DNA from: Methylomarinum sp050304855
GTDB taxonomy: Bacteria > Pseudomonadota > Gammaproteobacteria > Methylococcales > Methylomonadaceae
DNA: 9,158 nucleotides
Reading direction: 5' to 3'
Assembly (NCBI GenBank): GCA_050304855.1
Contig: JBNLEI010000148.1
Location: 1 to 9,158, forward strand
In this document: positions 1-6,889 of the stretch, piece by piece
Layout: each line of letters starts with the position of its first letter
Position numbering within the stretch: position 1 is the stretch's first letter
Translations under genes and position numbers: made by a program
The notes under the pieces: generated by a model
The model's database searches: none
The model's input: the letters and a program-made list of their open reading frames with translations, nothing else
Told to the model about the DNA's origin: nothing

Positions 1-772
1 AGCCCCATTTCCCGAACTCGCCTTTTCTATATTGATGTCGTTGCATGCGGTCCCTTAATCCGCCATTGTTACGCGCACCCGTCTGAGCGGTTTGGAAATA
101 AACCTCCGGTGTGAATTCGTCCCATCGTTGGTGAGCCCATCCCATACCGGACGGACGTCCCTCCGCCGGGGGATTATCCAATTGGCGGCCCAAAAAAGAC
201 TCGATTTCCGACTGCCAGGGATTCAACTCATCTACATTGGCAAACTCGGTTGGATTGGGCCAAATTCTTTGCTTGAGGAATCTATCCAGAGAATGGCCGC
301 CAGGCGTACTCTGAGCGTCCGCCGGAGCCGGCAGAGATTGCCATCTGCGTGGCGGCCGCTTTTTAAATTTCAGACGCTTGGTACCGAACTCCTCGAAACG
401 CAATACTTTTTGTGTAAAAGGTTGAGCGCCGAATAAAGGACTGGGATGCCCGTTCGTCGGAATATTGAATATTGCCGTATCGTCTCTTTGTTGCACCGGC
501 TGTAAAACGTTGTCGATTTGAGCATCGGCGGCAGTTCCCGTCACGCCGCCCTCGAATGCTCCCTCGTTGGCTTCGTGAAGGCCTTCCGGCAATTGGCCGG
601 TCACCAGATCGGTAAAATGCGAAGGATCGTCGTCAGGTGGAAAAGGGTTACTGTTTTCAGCTTTCCCGTTTGCTTCCGCCACGCAAAAGCACGCGATCAA
701 TAACGCCGATACAACTTTCCGTCGATACGACGGTCGGGTATTGAAAACACCCGATTGTATTATGGTCGTCAT
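1..772 (-). CDS. N-terminal part of a secreted multicopper oxidase-like protein (truncated by window edge)
   Basis: A reading frame runs open for 257 codons from the ATG at 772 to the left edge with no stop, so the gene continues outside the window. The start is supported by AGGAG seven bases upstream. Residues 1-36 look like a long signal peptide: basic residues near 16-19 (YRRK), then a hydrophobic stretch around 20-33 (VVSALLIACFCVAE). The mature part starts with an acidic, low-complexity segment. Residues 120-150 are Lys/Arg-rich. Residues 183-253 carry NPWQSEIESFLGR, PPAEGRP, WAHQRWDEF, VYFQTAQTGARNNGG and LRDRMQRHQYRKGEF. From memory, this block resembles the N-terminal region of large bacterial multicopper oxidases (copper or manganese oxidase-like), upstream of their cupredoxin domains. 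The copper-binding His/Cys motifs would lie beyond the edge, so neither metal binding nor activity can be checked here. It could also be a related secreted protein without oxidase function. Confidence 0.62.
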   Translation of the reverse strand, partial: MTTIIQSGVFNTRPSYRRKVVSALLIACFCVAEANGKAENSNPFPPDDDPSHFTDLVTGQLPEGLHEANEGAFEGGVTGTAADAQIDNVLQPVQQRDDTAIFNIPTNGHPSPLFGAQPFTQKVLRFEEFGTKRLKFKKRPPRRWQSLPAPADAQSTPGGHSLDRFLKQRIWPNPTEFANVDELNPWQSEIESFLGRQLDNPPAEGRPSGMGWAHQRWDEFTPEVYFQTAQTGARNNGGLRDRMQRHQYRKGEFGKWG

Positions 773-1453
773 AGGAATACTCCTAATTTAAAAAGTTAAA
801 TGAATCAGTTCGAATCCGGATTAAATTTATTTGGCAGACGGGAAAAAAGCATTTTGGGTATCCCTAGGTATTCCGCTCACGTTGGGTTCGCTAGGAACAA
901 TCTGATTTAAAGACTGTGATATTACGATCCCAACAAGTGCCGTTTACCGAATCTGTCAAACCACCGTAATTTCGGCTTAAAGGCCGAAAATCGATGGTTG
1001 GAACTATCCTATCGATTAAGCTGGGCGAGGCTCTGTTAAGCAATCCATAAGATAACTGTGAAAAACTCACAGAATTAGCTCAAGAAATTGCTTCAAGAAG
1101 ACTGTTAGCGAAATCGCCGAATGATGTCGAAAGCGAAAACTGAAAAGCTTGGGGAATTGATGAGGGTTTGAAACCGGTAGGCCCGTTCCGGGGCTGCAAA
1201 TGGGTCGATGAAAAATTGATCTGTCTAAGACGAAACGGCGACCTCTTCAATAAGTAGGCAGTTGGCGAAAGAATACAGGCGTCAAATATTCTTCGATAAG
1301 GAAGGTATATTTTTCAACACGTCCACTGTCGGTTTAAGACAGGCAAAGAAACCATCGATTGTTTAAAGCCGCAAACCGCAGCTAGCGGTTTATCGTAATA
1401 AGGTTTCAATGCACGGAAAATGCATTTCGAAAAGTGCTGAATCAACCTCTTTG
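773..1453. other. Gene-free intergenic region with small inverted repeats
   Basis: No frame in these 680 bases has a convincing start, ribosome binding site or protein-like composition. The region separates the stop of ppsA from the start of the multicopper oxidase-like gene, both on the minus strand, so it should hold the terminator of the first and the promoter of the second. A 7-bp hairpin lies at 970-989 (TTTCGGC/GCCGAAA, 6-base loop). Just beside it, AATCGAT (989-995) and ATCGATT (1011-1017) form a second inverted pair. Further small stems lie at 1326-1342 (CTGTC/GACAG) and 1408-1426 (AATGCA/TGCATT). A perfect minus-strand TTGACA (954-959) has no acceptable -10 box at normal spacing. I do not recognise a riboswitch class here. 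Confidence 0.5.
1373..1391 (-). terminator. Possible ppsA terminator hairpin
   Basis: AAACCGC and GCGGTTT form a 7-bp stem around a 5-base loop, about 60 bases past the ppsA stop codon. No T-run follows on the minus strand (the next bases are GCGGCTTTAA), so it is a weak candidate for intrinsic termination. It may only be a stabilising 3' stem. Confidence 0.3.
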
Positions 1454-3856
1454 TTAATTCAACGTTTTTTCCACTTCCAATACATGCAGCGTAGTTTTGA
1501 TCACGGAATCGGGATTCAAGCTCATCGACTCGATACCGAGCTCGACCAGATATTCGGCTATTTCCGGGTAGTCGGATGGAGCCTGCCCGCATATACCGGA
1601 ATAACGCCCGTTGCGTTTCGCCCCTTCCACCGCCATACGAATGAACGCTTTAACGCCCTCGTCGCGTTCGTCGAAATCGAAAGCGACGATTTGCGAATCC
1701 CGATCCACACCCAACGTTAACTGCGTCAGATCGTTAGAACCGATGGAAAAACCGTCGAACAACTTGGCAAAAGCGTCGATCAGGATAACATTATTGGGGA
1801 TTTCGCACATGACATAGACCTTCAGTCCGTTTTCGCCTCGTTTGAGCCCGAACTCGGCCATTTTGTCCAGCACCCGTTTGCCCTCCTCAACTCGGCGGCA
1901 AAACGGAATCATCAATACCACATTGGTCAGCCCCATGTCGTCACGCACCCGTTTCATCGCTGCACACTCCAATGCAAAGCCTTCCTGATAGGCGGGATGT
2001 GTATAACGAGAAGCGCCCCGGAAACCGATCATCGGATTTTCCTCTTTAATTTCGAAACTGGCACCGCCCAGCAAAGAAGCATATTCGTTGCTTTTGAAAT
2101 CGGACATCCTGACGACCACCGGCTTCGGGTAAAACGCCGCCGCAATAGTACCGACTCCTTCAGACAGACGCTGAACGAAATAATCGGCCGGATTTTCGTA
2201 ACCTAACAACAAACGCTTGATAAACAGTTTTTCTTCGTTGTTTTCGACCTTATCCGGGTACAACAACGCCATTGGATGAACTTTGATGTATTCGTTAATA
2301 ATGAATTCCATGCGCGCCAACCCGACGCCGTCGTTGGGCAGAAAACTGCTTTTGAAAGCCAGATCGGGATTGCCCAGATTGATCATGATTTTGGTTTTCG
2401 GCCGCTCTAAACCGGCCAGATCGGTTTGCTCGATACGGAAAGGGATATCGCCGCGATAAACCTTACCGGTATCACCTTCAGCGCAGGAAACCGTCACCTG
2501 ATCTCCGGTTTTAACAGCGGTTGTAGCATTATCGCAGCCGATCACAGCCGGTATGCCTAATTCCCTGGCGATAATCGCGGCATGACAGGTTCGCCCTCCT
2601 CGATTGGTCACGATAGCCGATGCGATTTTCATGATCGGCTCCCAATCGGGTGAGGTAGTATCGGCCACCAGCACTTCTCCGGCGCGAAACTCCGCCAGAT
2701 GTGCGATGCCAGTAATGACGTGCGCCGTGCCTTTGGCAATTTTCCCGCCAACGGCATGGCCGCTCGCAACGACGTCCCCGCCGCCCTGTAATTGATAGTC
2801 TTCCAGCAACATACCTTGTTTTTGAGAAGTCACGGTTTCCGGACGTGCCTGCACGATATACAATTCGCCGTCCAACCCGTCCTTAGCCCATTCCATGTCC
2901 ATCGGCCTTTCTTTGCCCGCGCTTTGACTATACAACCGTTCGATCTTGATCGCGAAATCCGCCAGTTTCAGTACGTCTTCATCGTTTAAACAAAACCGTT
3001 CCCGCTCTTCAGCCGAGGTGACGACGTTTTTGGTCGCTTCTCGCGTGTTGCCCTCGTTGTATACCATCTTGATTTTTTTCGCGCCAAGCAATCGGCGCAA
3101 TACACAACGATATCCTTGCAAATAAGTGGACTTATGAACGTAGAATTCGTCCGGATCGACGTTGCCCTGTACCACGTTCTCGCCCAAACCATAGGCAGCG
3201 GTAATGAATACGACATCGCGAAAACCCGATTCGGTGTCCAGCGAAAACATCACGCCGCTGCTAGCCAGATCGGATCGCACCATTTTCATGACGCCAATCG
3301 ACAAGGCTACGCTAAAATGGTCGAACCCCTGATCCATACGATAGTGAATTGCCCGATCCGTGAAAAGACTTGCGAAACAGCGGCGACACGCTTCCAGCAA
3401 TTCAGCCTCTCCGTTGACATTCAGATACGTATCCTGTTGACCGGCAAAACTGGCGGTCGGCAAGTCCTCGGCGGTAGCAGAACTGCGCACTGCCAGACTC
3501 AAACCGGTTCCATACTCACCGACTAATTGCCGGTAGGACCGGCAGATTTCGTCTTCCAGGTCGGCGGGAATACCGGCCGAATAGACTATCTCCCGGGCTC
3601 TTCGGCCGCAACGGGCCAAACTTTCGACATCATGAGGCTGCAAACCGCTCAATGTTTGCCGCAGTTGTTCCCACGCATCGCCACTTTCAAGAATATAACG
3701 GTACGCTTCCGCTGTAATCGCGAAACCGTTCGGCACTTTAACGCCCTGAGTTGCCAGTTTTTGATACATTTCTCCCAGTGAAGCATTTTTGCCGCCCACC
3801 AGGGGGATATCGTCTATCCCGATTTCGTTAAAAAAACGAATGTACTGATAATCCAT
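1454..3856 (-). CDS. ppsA: Phosphoenolpyruvate synthase (pyruvate, water dikinase)
   Basis: This cytoplasmic enzyme converts pyruvate, ATP and water to phosphoenolpyruvate, AMP and phosphate, feeding gluconeogenesis. The protein has 800 residues from the ATG at 3856, close to the roughly 790 of E. coli PpsA. The frame stays open to an ATG at 3910, but that start has no ribosome binding site, whereas 3856 has GAGGT eight bases upstream and matches the usual N-terminus. The order is an N-terminal nucleotide/pyruvate-binding domain (VGGKNASLGEM near 20-30; AVRSSATAEDLPTASFAGQQDT near 122-143), a swivelling phosphohistidine domain (GGRTCHAAIIARELGIPAVIGC, catalytic His about 425), and a C-terminal PEP-binding barrel (GLARMEF; MIPFCRRVEEG; GSNDLTQLTLGVDRD; GICGQAPSDYPE with the active-site Cys). 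All key motifs are intact. The ppsR regulator gene often found beside ppsA is not present in this window. The leader carries an inverted repeat over the Shine-Dalgarno sequence, listed separately. Confidence 0.97.
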   Translation of the reverse strand: MDYQYIRFFNEIGIDDIPLVGGKNASLGEMYQKLATQGVKVPNGFAITAEAYRYILESGDAWEQLRQTLSGLQPHDVESLARCGRRAREIVYSAGIPADLEDEICRSYRQLVGEYGTGLSLAVRSSATAEDLPTASFAGQQDTYLNVNGEAELLEACRRCFASLFTDRAIHYRMDQGFDHFSVALSIGVMKMVRSDLASSGVMFSLDTESGFRDVVFITAAYGLGENVVQGNVDPDEFYVHKSTYLQGYRCVLRRLLGAKKIKMVYNEGNTREATKNVVTSAEERERFCLNDEDVLKLADFAIKIERLYSQSAGKERPMDMEWAKDGLDGELYIVQARPETVTSQKQGMLLEDYQLQGGGDVVASGHAVGGKIAKGTAHVITGIAHLAEFRAGEVLVADTTSPDWEPIMKIASAIVTNRGGRTCHAAIIARELGIPAVIGCDNATTAVKTGDQVTVSCAEGDTGKVYRGDIPFRIEQTDLAGLERPKTKIMINLGNPDLAFKSSFLPNDGVGLARMEFIINEYIKVHPMALLYPDKVENNEEKLFIKRLLLGYENPADYFVQRLSEGVGTIAAAFYPKPVVVRMSDFKSNEYASLLGGASFEIKEENPMIGFRGASRYTHPAYQEGFALECAAMKRVRDDMGLTNVVLMIPFCRRVEEGKRVLDKMAEFGLKRGENGLKVYVMCEIPNNVILIDAFAKLFDGFSIGSNDLTQLTLGVDRDSQIVAFDFDERDEGVKAFIRMAVEGAKRNGRYSGICGQAPSDYPEIAEYLVELGIESMSLNPDSVIKTTLHVLEVEKTLN

Positions 3857-3860
3857 GCCG

Positions 3861-3921
3861 ATTGACCTCAATGAATTGAACCGATTATCCCTATCTATCC
3901 CGATTATCATTGAAGGTCAAT
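3861..3921 (-). promoter_or_regulatory. Interrupted inverted repeat covering the ppsA ribosome binding site
   Basis: On the minus strand, the arm at 3921-3907 (ATTGACCTTCAATGA) is complementary to the arm at 3874-3861 (TCATTGAGGTCAAT). This gives 14 base pairs with one bulged T and a 32-base loop. The second arm contains the GAGGT Shine-Dalgarno of ppsA and ends four bases before its ATG. In RNA the hairpin would hide the ribosome binding site, provided transcription starts upstream of 3921. Each arm is also a near-palindrome by itself (ATTGA-N2/3-TCAAT), so the pair could instead be two DNA operator sites about 47 bp apart. The loop contains GATAATCGG twice, 19 bases apart. The structure is seen in the sequence; its function is inferred. 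Confidence 0.5.
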
Positions 3922-3944
3922 GGTTTTGTCTTATTTCTTTCGAT

Positions 3945-4508
3945 TTAACGGTCTCGATAGAAGCGATCGCCTGACCGCCTGTCGTTACGCTCATAACGCC
4001 TATTTTGATCGCGGTAATTATCTCTGTCTGAACGACGTGCACCATCTGACTTTTGACGTCGGCGACCATCGTAATAAGCATTATCTCCGCCATTTCTGCG
4101 GGCGTAATGTTTTACCGAATCGTCGCGGCGCTGATAATTACCGTCGTAGCGATATTTTTTATCCTGACGATATTCACGTCCTCCGTATGCCTGTTTACGG
4201 TCAGGGTACCTGTTTTTCCAGGTATGACTGTCCCTATCGTTGTGGCCTCTATCGTACCGACGTACCGGTGTATGATCATGCACTTTCACTGTCCGGTGTT
4301 TGTGTACGACAACCGGCCGATGAACATGGACGGGTTTTTGATGATAGACCGGGTAAGAACCGGCCGAAACGTAACTGTTGACACTCGCGCCGTAAGCGCC
4401 GACGCTTGGATAATCCGAATAGTAACCGGAATAGTAGCCGCGGTGATGTGCACAACCGGCCATAAACAATAATAAAATCGGGATTGTTGCTTTTGCCAAA
4501 ATATTCAT
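3945..4508 (-). CDS. Predicted outer-membrane lipoprotein, His/Tyr/Arg/Asp-rich, function unknown
   Basis: The protein has 187 residues. The ATG at 4508 is chosen because AGGAGG lies nine bases upstream and the protein then begins with a classic lipoprotein signal: MNILAK, a hydrophobic core, and a lipobox ending MAGC with Cys19 as the acylated residue. Residue +2 is Ala, so outer-membrane sorting is expected. The rest has no recognisable fold. Residues 22-55 are Tyr/Gly/Ser-rich. Residues 56-95 are rich in alternating histidines (HVH, HKH, HDH) with valine and arginine. Residues 96-187 are dominated by Arg, Asp, Tyr and Asn and are probably disordered. Metal binding or interaction with polyanions is possible but not shown. 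It lies 88 bases before ppsA on the same strand with no clear terminator between, so partial co-transcription is possible. Long plus-strand frames opposite it lack ribosome binding sites and look like composition artefacts. Confidence 0.8.
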   Translation of the reverse strand: MNILAKATIPILLLFMAGCAHHRGYYSGYYSDYPSVGAYGASVNSYVSAGSYPVYHQKPVHVHRPVVVHKHRTVKVHDHTPVRRYDRGHNDRDSHTWKNRYPDRKQAYGGREYRQDKKYRYDGNYQRRDDSVKHYARRNGGDNAYYDGRRRQKSDGARRSDRDNYRDQNRRYERNDRRSGDRFYRDR

Positions 4509-4657
4509 GATGACTGCCCTCCTGTTTTGTTGTGAAACAGAATACGACAGCAATGCTGAATACCGAGTGAATCATGACTATTTGAAAAGTCCGACGAAAC
4601 CCTAAGGCAGAATCAAATACACAAAGATAGCGGAATGAATGGGGTTAGGTGCGCAGA

Positions 4658-4683
4658 AACCGGGGAAATAGTATTCCCCGGTT
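4658..4683 (-). terminator. Strong hairpin downstream of aqpZ, likely terminator
   Basis: AACCGGGGAA and TTCCCCGGTT form a perfect 10-bp GC-rich stem around a 6-base loop, 17 bases past the aqpZ stop codon. On the minus strand it is followed by only a short T-stretch (GGTTTCTG), so termination may be partial. It separates aqpZ from the lipoprotein gene. Confidence 0.6.
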
Positions 4684-4700
4684 GGGGTAAATTAAAGACC

Positions 4701-5390
4701 TTAACTATTTTCCCGCCCGATATATCGATAGATAAACGCGCCGAGTATGCCCCCTACAATCGGTGCGACCCAAAACAACCATAGCTGCCCAACCGCCCAG
4801 TCGCCGACAAAAACAGCAACGCCGGTACTACGGGCCGGATTGACCGAAGTATTGGTGACAGGGATACTAATCAAATGAATCAAAGTCAGACAAAGTCCTA
4901 TGGCGATAGGCGCCAATCCCTGTGGAGCCCGCTTATCTGTCGCTCCCAATATGACGAGTATAAACATCATGGTCATAACCACTTCGGTGATCAATGCCGC
5001 AGTCAAGGAATATCCTCCCGGTGAATGAATGCCGTAGCCATTGGAAGCAAAACCAGCCGCAACATCGAAACCGGCCTTGCCACTGGCGATCAAAAACAGC
5101 ACGCCTCCGGCAATCACGGCTCCCACCACTTGGGCAGCAATATAAGGCAACAGTTGGTTAGCCGGGAATCGACCTCCGGCCCAGAGCCCGACTGAAACGG
5201 CCGGATTCAGGTGACAGCCCGAAATATGGCCTATCGCGTAAGCCATTGTCAGCACCGTTAAACCGAACGCCAGCGACACGCCGAGCAAACCGATACCCAC
5301 GTTTGGAAAAGCCGCCGCCAGAACAGCACTTCCGCAGCCCCCCAAGACTAACCAAAACGTCCCTATAGATTCAGCAACATATTTTTCCAT
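4701..5390 (-). CDS. aqpZ: Aquaporin Z, water channel of the inner membrane
   Basis: This is a 229-residue member of the major intrinsic protein family, nearly the length of E. coli AqpZ (231) and similar along its whole length. Six membrane helices and two half-helix loops are expected. Both signature loops are intact: NPA at 62-64 (HLNPAVS) and NPAR at 184-187 (TSVNPARST). The selectivity-filter residues can be placed by homology at Phe42, His172, Thr181 and Arg187. This is the narrow, water-selective set typical of AqpZ rather than the wider glycerol-facilitator set. It moves water passively during osmotic change. The start is supported by GGAGG just upstream (spacing 4 bases). The gene appears to stand alone, with about 300 non-coding bases before it and a strong hairpin after it. 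Confidence 0.97.
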   Translation of the reverse strand: MEKYVAESIGTFWLVLGGCGSAVLAAAFPNVGIGLLGVSLAFGLTVLTMAYAIGHISGCHLNPAVSVGLWAGGRFPANQLLPYIAAQVVGAVIAGGVLFLIASGKAGFDVAAGFASNGYGIHSPGGYSLTAALITEVVMTMMFILVILGATDKRAPQGLAPIAIGLCLTLIHLISIPVTNTSVNPARSTGVAVFVGDWAVGQLWLFWVAPIVGGILGAFIYRYIGRENS

Positions 5391-5689
5391 ACTACCTCCG
5401 CATCGTTATTGTTATTAATTTCCGTCGGTATTTGAGACGTTGTAAATCCGAACAACATCTTATCCCTTCCTTGTCGATTCTATTTACGGCTGCATAAAAA
5501 ACGCTAAGGGTCTGTTTAAAAAATCAGAATAATCAACCCTTCAACTCCCCCGTTACCAGCAGCCGAAGATTGTAGTCGCCGCAACTCGGTACTAATTTAA
5601 TTTGTTCTAAAAATGTAAGATCCTAAACGGGTAACGTTCCAAAGATAATGCAGAAACTCATTGCGTTATTTCGGGCGTACCGGCAAAAG
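5391..5689. other. Intergenic region between ypfJ and aqpZ
   Basis: About 300 bases with no credible gene. It must carry the 3' end of the ypfJ transcript and the aqpZ promoter, both on the minus strand. I found no -35/-10 pair good enough to name. A TAGAAT that could be a -10 lies on the minus strand upstream of aqpZ but has no matching -35. The only structured element I can point to is the possible terminator at 5496-5541. Confidence 0.4.
5496..5541 (-). terminator. Weak terminator candidate between ypfJ and aqpZ
   Basis: On the minus strand AAGGGT (5541-5536) pairs with ACCCTT (5511-5506). The loop holds an inner CTG/CAG plus TTT/AAA pairing. A run of six T follows four bases after the outer stem (5501-5496). 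The outer stem is only 6 bp with a long loop, so this is tentative. It could end ypfJ transcripts. Confidence 0.28.
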
Positions 5690-6538
5690 CTATCCTTCAA
5701 AGGTATTGCAATCGTTTACTTTTCCACCCTTTAGCCCTTTAGAAAACCAATACATGCGTTGCTTGGAAGTGCCGTGGGTAAAGCTCTCAGGTACCACATA
5801 ACCACGCATTTGTTTCTGCAAACGGTCGTCGCCGATAGCGCTGGCGGCATTTAACGCCTCTTCGACATCGCCGGACTCCAGTATCTGCTTCGCCTTTTCG
5901 GTTTGATGCGCCCAAACGCCTGCGAAACAATCGGCTTGCAGTTCCAGTTTCACCGACAACGCATTGCCTTGGGCTTGCGATAAACGACGGCGCGCATTTT
6001 GAACTTTTTCCGAAATACCCATTAAATGCTGAACGTGATGACCCACTTCATGGGCAATCACATAAGCCTGAGCAAAATCTCCGGGGGCCTGATGCCGCTG
6101 TTTCAAGTCCTGATAAAAGCTCAGATCGATATAAACTTTGCTATCCGCAGGACAATAAAACGGCCCCATCGCCGAACTGGCTGAACCACAGGCTGACGAA
6201 ACACTGCCATTGAACATGACAAGTTTGGGTTCAATATATCGCGCGCCCATGGCCCTAAATAAATCCCGCCAAGCGTCCTCTGTGTCAGCCAGCACAACAG
6301 CAACAAACCGGGACAGTTGCTCCTCCTCGGGAGTCTCTTGGTAAGGCGCGGTTTGCTGCCGAGCGGGAACGGAATTAAGATTATCCACCAACTGAACAGC
6401 GACACGAGGGTCGATACCGAAATACATCGCGATCAATGCGATGACGACAGTCCCCACTCCACCGCCGACTTTAGCCGATACTCTGCCGGAACGCCTGTCC
6501 TCTATATTCTGACTGGTTCTTCGATTTCGCCATTTCAT
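5690..6538 (-). CDS. ypfJ: YpfJ-family neutral zinc metallopeptidase
   Basis: The protein has 282 residues, matching the family length and similar to E. coli YpfJ from end to end. The N-terminus MKWRNRRTSQNIEDRR matches the family start, followed by a single hydrophobic segment near 24-41 (VGGGVGTVVIALIAMYFG). It is therefore probably anchored in the inner membrane with the catalytic part outside the cytoplasm. Zinc-site motif HEVGH lies at 163-167 within AYVIAHEVGHHVQ, and LELQADCFAGVW near 198-209 likely supplies the third ligand. Other family blocks are present: CGSASSAMGPFYCPAD (117-132), VYIDLSFYQDL, EEALNAASAIGDDRLQ and ESFTHGTSKQRMYWF. Family substrates are not well known. The Shine-Dalgarno is weak (AAAAGAT, about 10 bases upstream), and a terminator-like hairpin sits just ahead of it, suggesting low or controlled expression. 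Confidence 0.93.
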   Translation of the reverse strand: MKWRNRRTSQNIEDRRSGRVSAKVGGGVGTVVIALIAMYFGIDPRVAVQLVDNLNSVPARQQTAPYQETPEEEQLSRFVAVVLADTEDAWRDLFRAMGARYIEPKLVMFNGSVSSACGSASSAMGPFYCPADSKVYIDLSFYQDLKQRHQAPGDFAQAYVIAHEVGHHVQHLMGISEKVQNARRRLSQAQGNALSVKLELQADCFAGVWAHQTEKAKQILESGDVEEALNAASAIGDDRLQKQMRGYVVPESFTHGTSKQRMYWFSKGLKGGKVNDCNTFEG

Positions 6539-6559
6539 TAACTGGATCTTTTAGAAATT

Positions 6560-6592
6560 AAAAAAATTCATTTTCGATAGCTGAAAATGAAT
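6560..6592 (-). terminator. Terminator-like hairpin with T-tract immediately before ypfJ
   Basis: On the minus strand ATTCATTTTC (6592-6583) pairs perfectly with GAAAATGAAT (6575-6566) around a 7-base loop, and a run of T follows to 6560. The stem is AT-rich (10 bp) but the shape is that of an intrinsic terminator. It ends 21 bases before the ypfJ ATG, leaving no room for a normal promoter between them. It could be an attenuator in the ypfJ leader. It could also end a short minus-strand transcript from 6593-6750, where a poorly supported 61-codon frame with a TTG start lies. Confidence 0.5.
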
Positions 6593-6753
6593 ATAACCTG
6601 AACCGAATTTTCAAATTTCTTCTCTGCCCAGTAAAATTCATAAACGGCGCGTTCCCCTCCCAAAAACCAAAATCGATCTCGCCGGCAAAAGACTCTAGCG
6701 AGCACCATCGTAAATTATCGACTGACTCAAAACCCTCCGACAATGATTCCCGT

Positions 6754-6782
6754 TTAACATCCGTGACCGATTAGGCTATGAT
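6754..6782 (+). promoter_or_regulatory. Sigma-70 promoter for the repeat-motif protein gene
   Basis: TTAACA (6754-6759) and TATGAT (6777-6782) are each five-of-six matches to the -35 and -10 consensus, separated by exactly 17 bases. Transcription would begin near 6789, giving a leader of about 100 bases, AT-rich, before the ATG at 6890. Confidence 0.6.
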
Positions 6783-6889
6783 GCTAAGTATTATTTCGAT
6801 AATTATTTCTTTTGCAATGGCAAAGATTTGAAGTATCGTTATCAATAAATCTAATAATAACTAAATATAAAACCAAAGAGGGCCTCACT

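Noticed and set aside
924..959. Promoter for the oxidase-like gene: TTGACA, or a sigma-54 site at GGCAC...
   Set aside because: TTGACA lacks any -10-like hexamer at 16-18 bases. The GGCAC element lacks the GC dinucleotide at the -12 position.
1118..1254. Protein-like 34-codon stretch on the plus strand ending in TAG near 1254
   Set aside because: It follows an in-frame TGA, has no start codon or ribosome binding site, and resembles nothing I know; chance is the simplest explanation.
1409..3781. Several plus-strand frames within ppsA
   Set aside because: They are antisense shadows of a well-conserved gene, without ribosome binding sites or domain resemblance.
3857..3910. N-terminal extension of PpsA to an ATG at 3910
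   Set aside because: There is no ribosome binding site before 3910, the added 18 residues do not match PpsA, and 3856 has GAGGT at good spacing. The extension falls inside the inverted repeat.
3920..4472. Two long plus-strand frames opposite the lipoprotein gene
   Set aside because: Neither has a convincing ribosome binding site or family resemblance. The minus frame has a signal peptide, lipobox and strong Shine-Dalgarno. Its biased codon content explains the open frames opposite.
6558..6743. 61-codon minus-strand frame starting with TTG
   Set aside because: TTG start, poor ribosome binding site, no recognisable similarity, and its 3' end lies inside the hairpin. Not called as a gene, though a short transcript here is possible.
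6812..6889. Upstream start at 6812 for the repeat-motif protein
   Set aside because: No Shine-Dalgarno, very close to the predicted transcription start, and the translated extension does not look protein-like. The ATG at 6890 has GAGGG.
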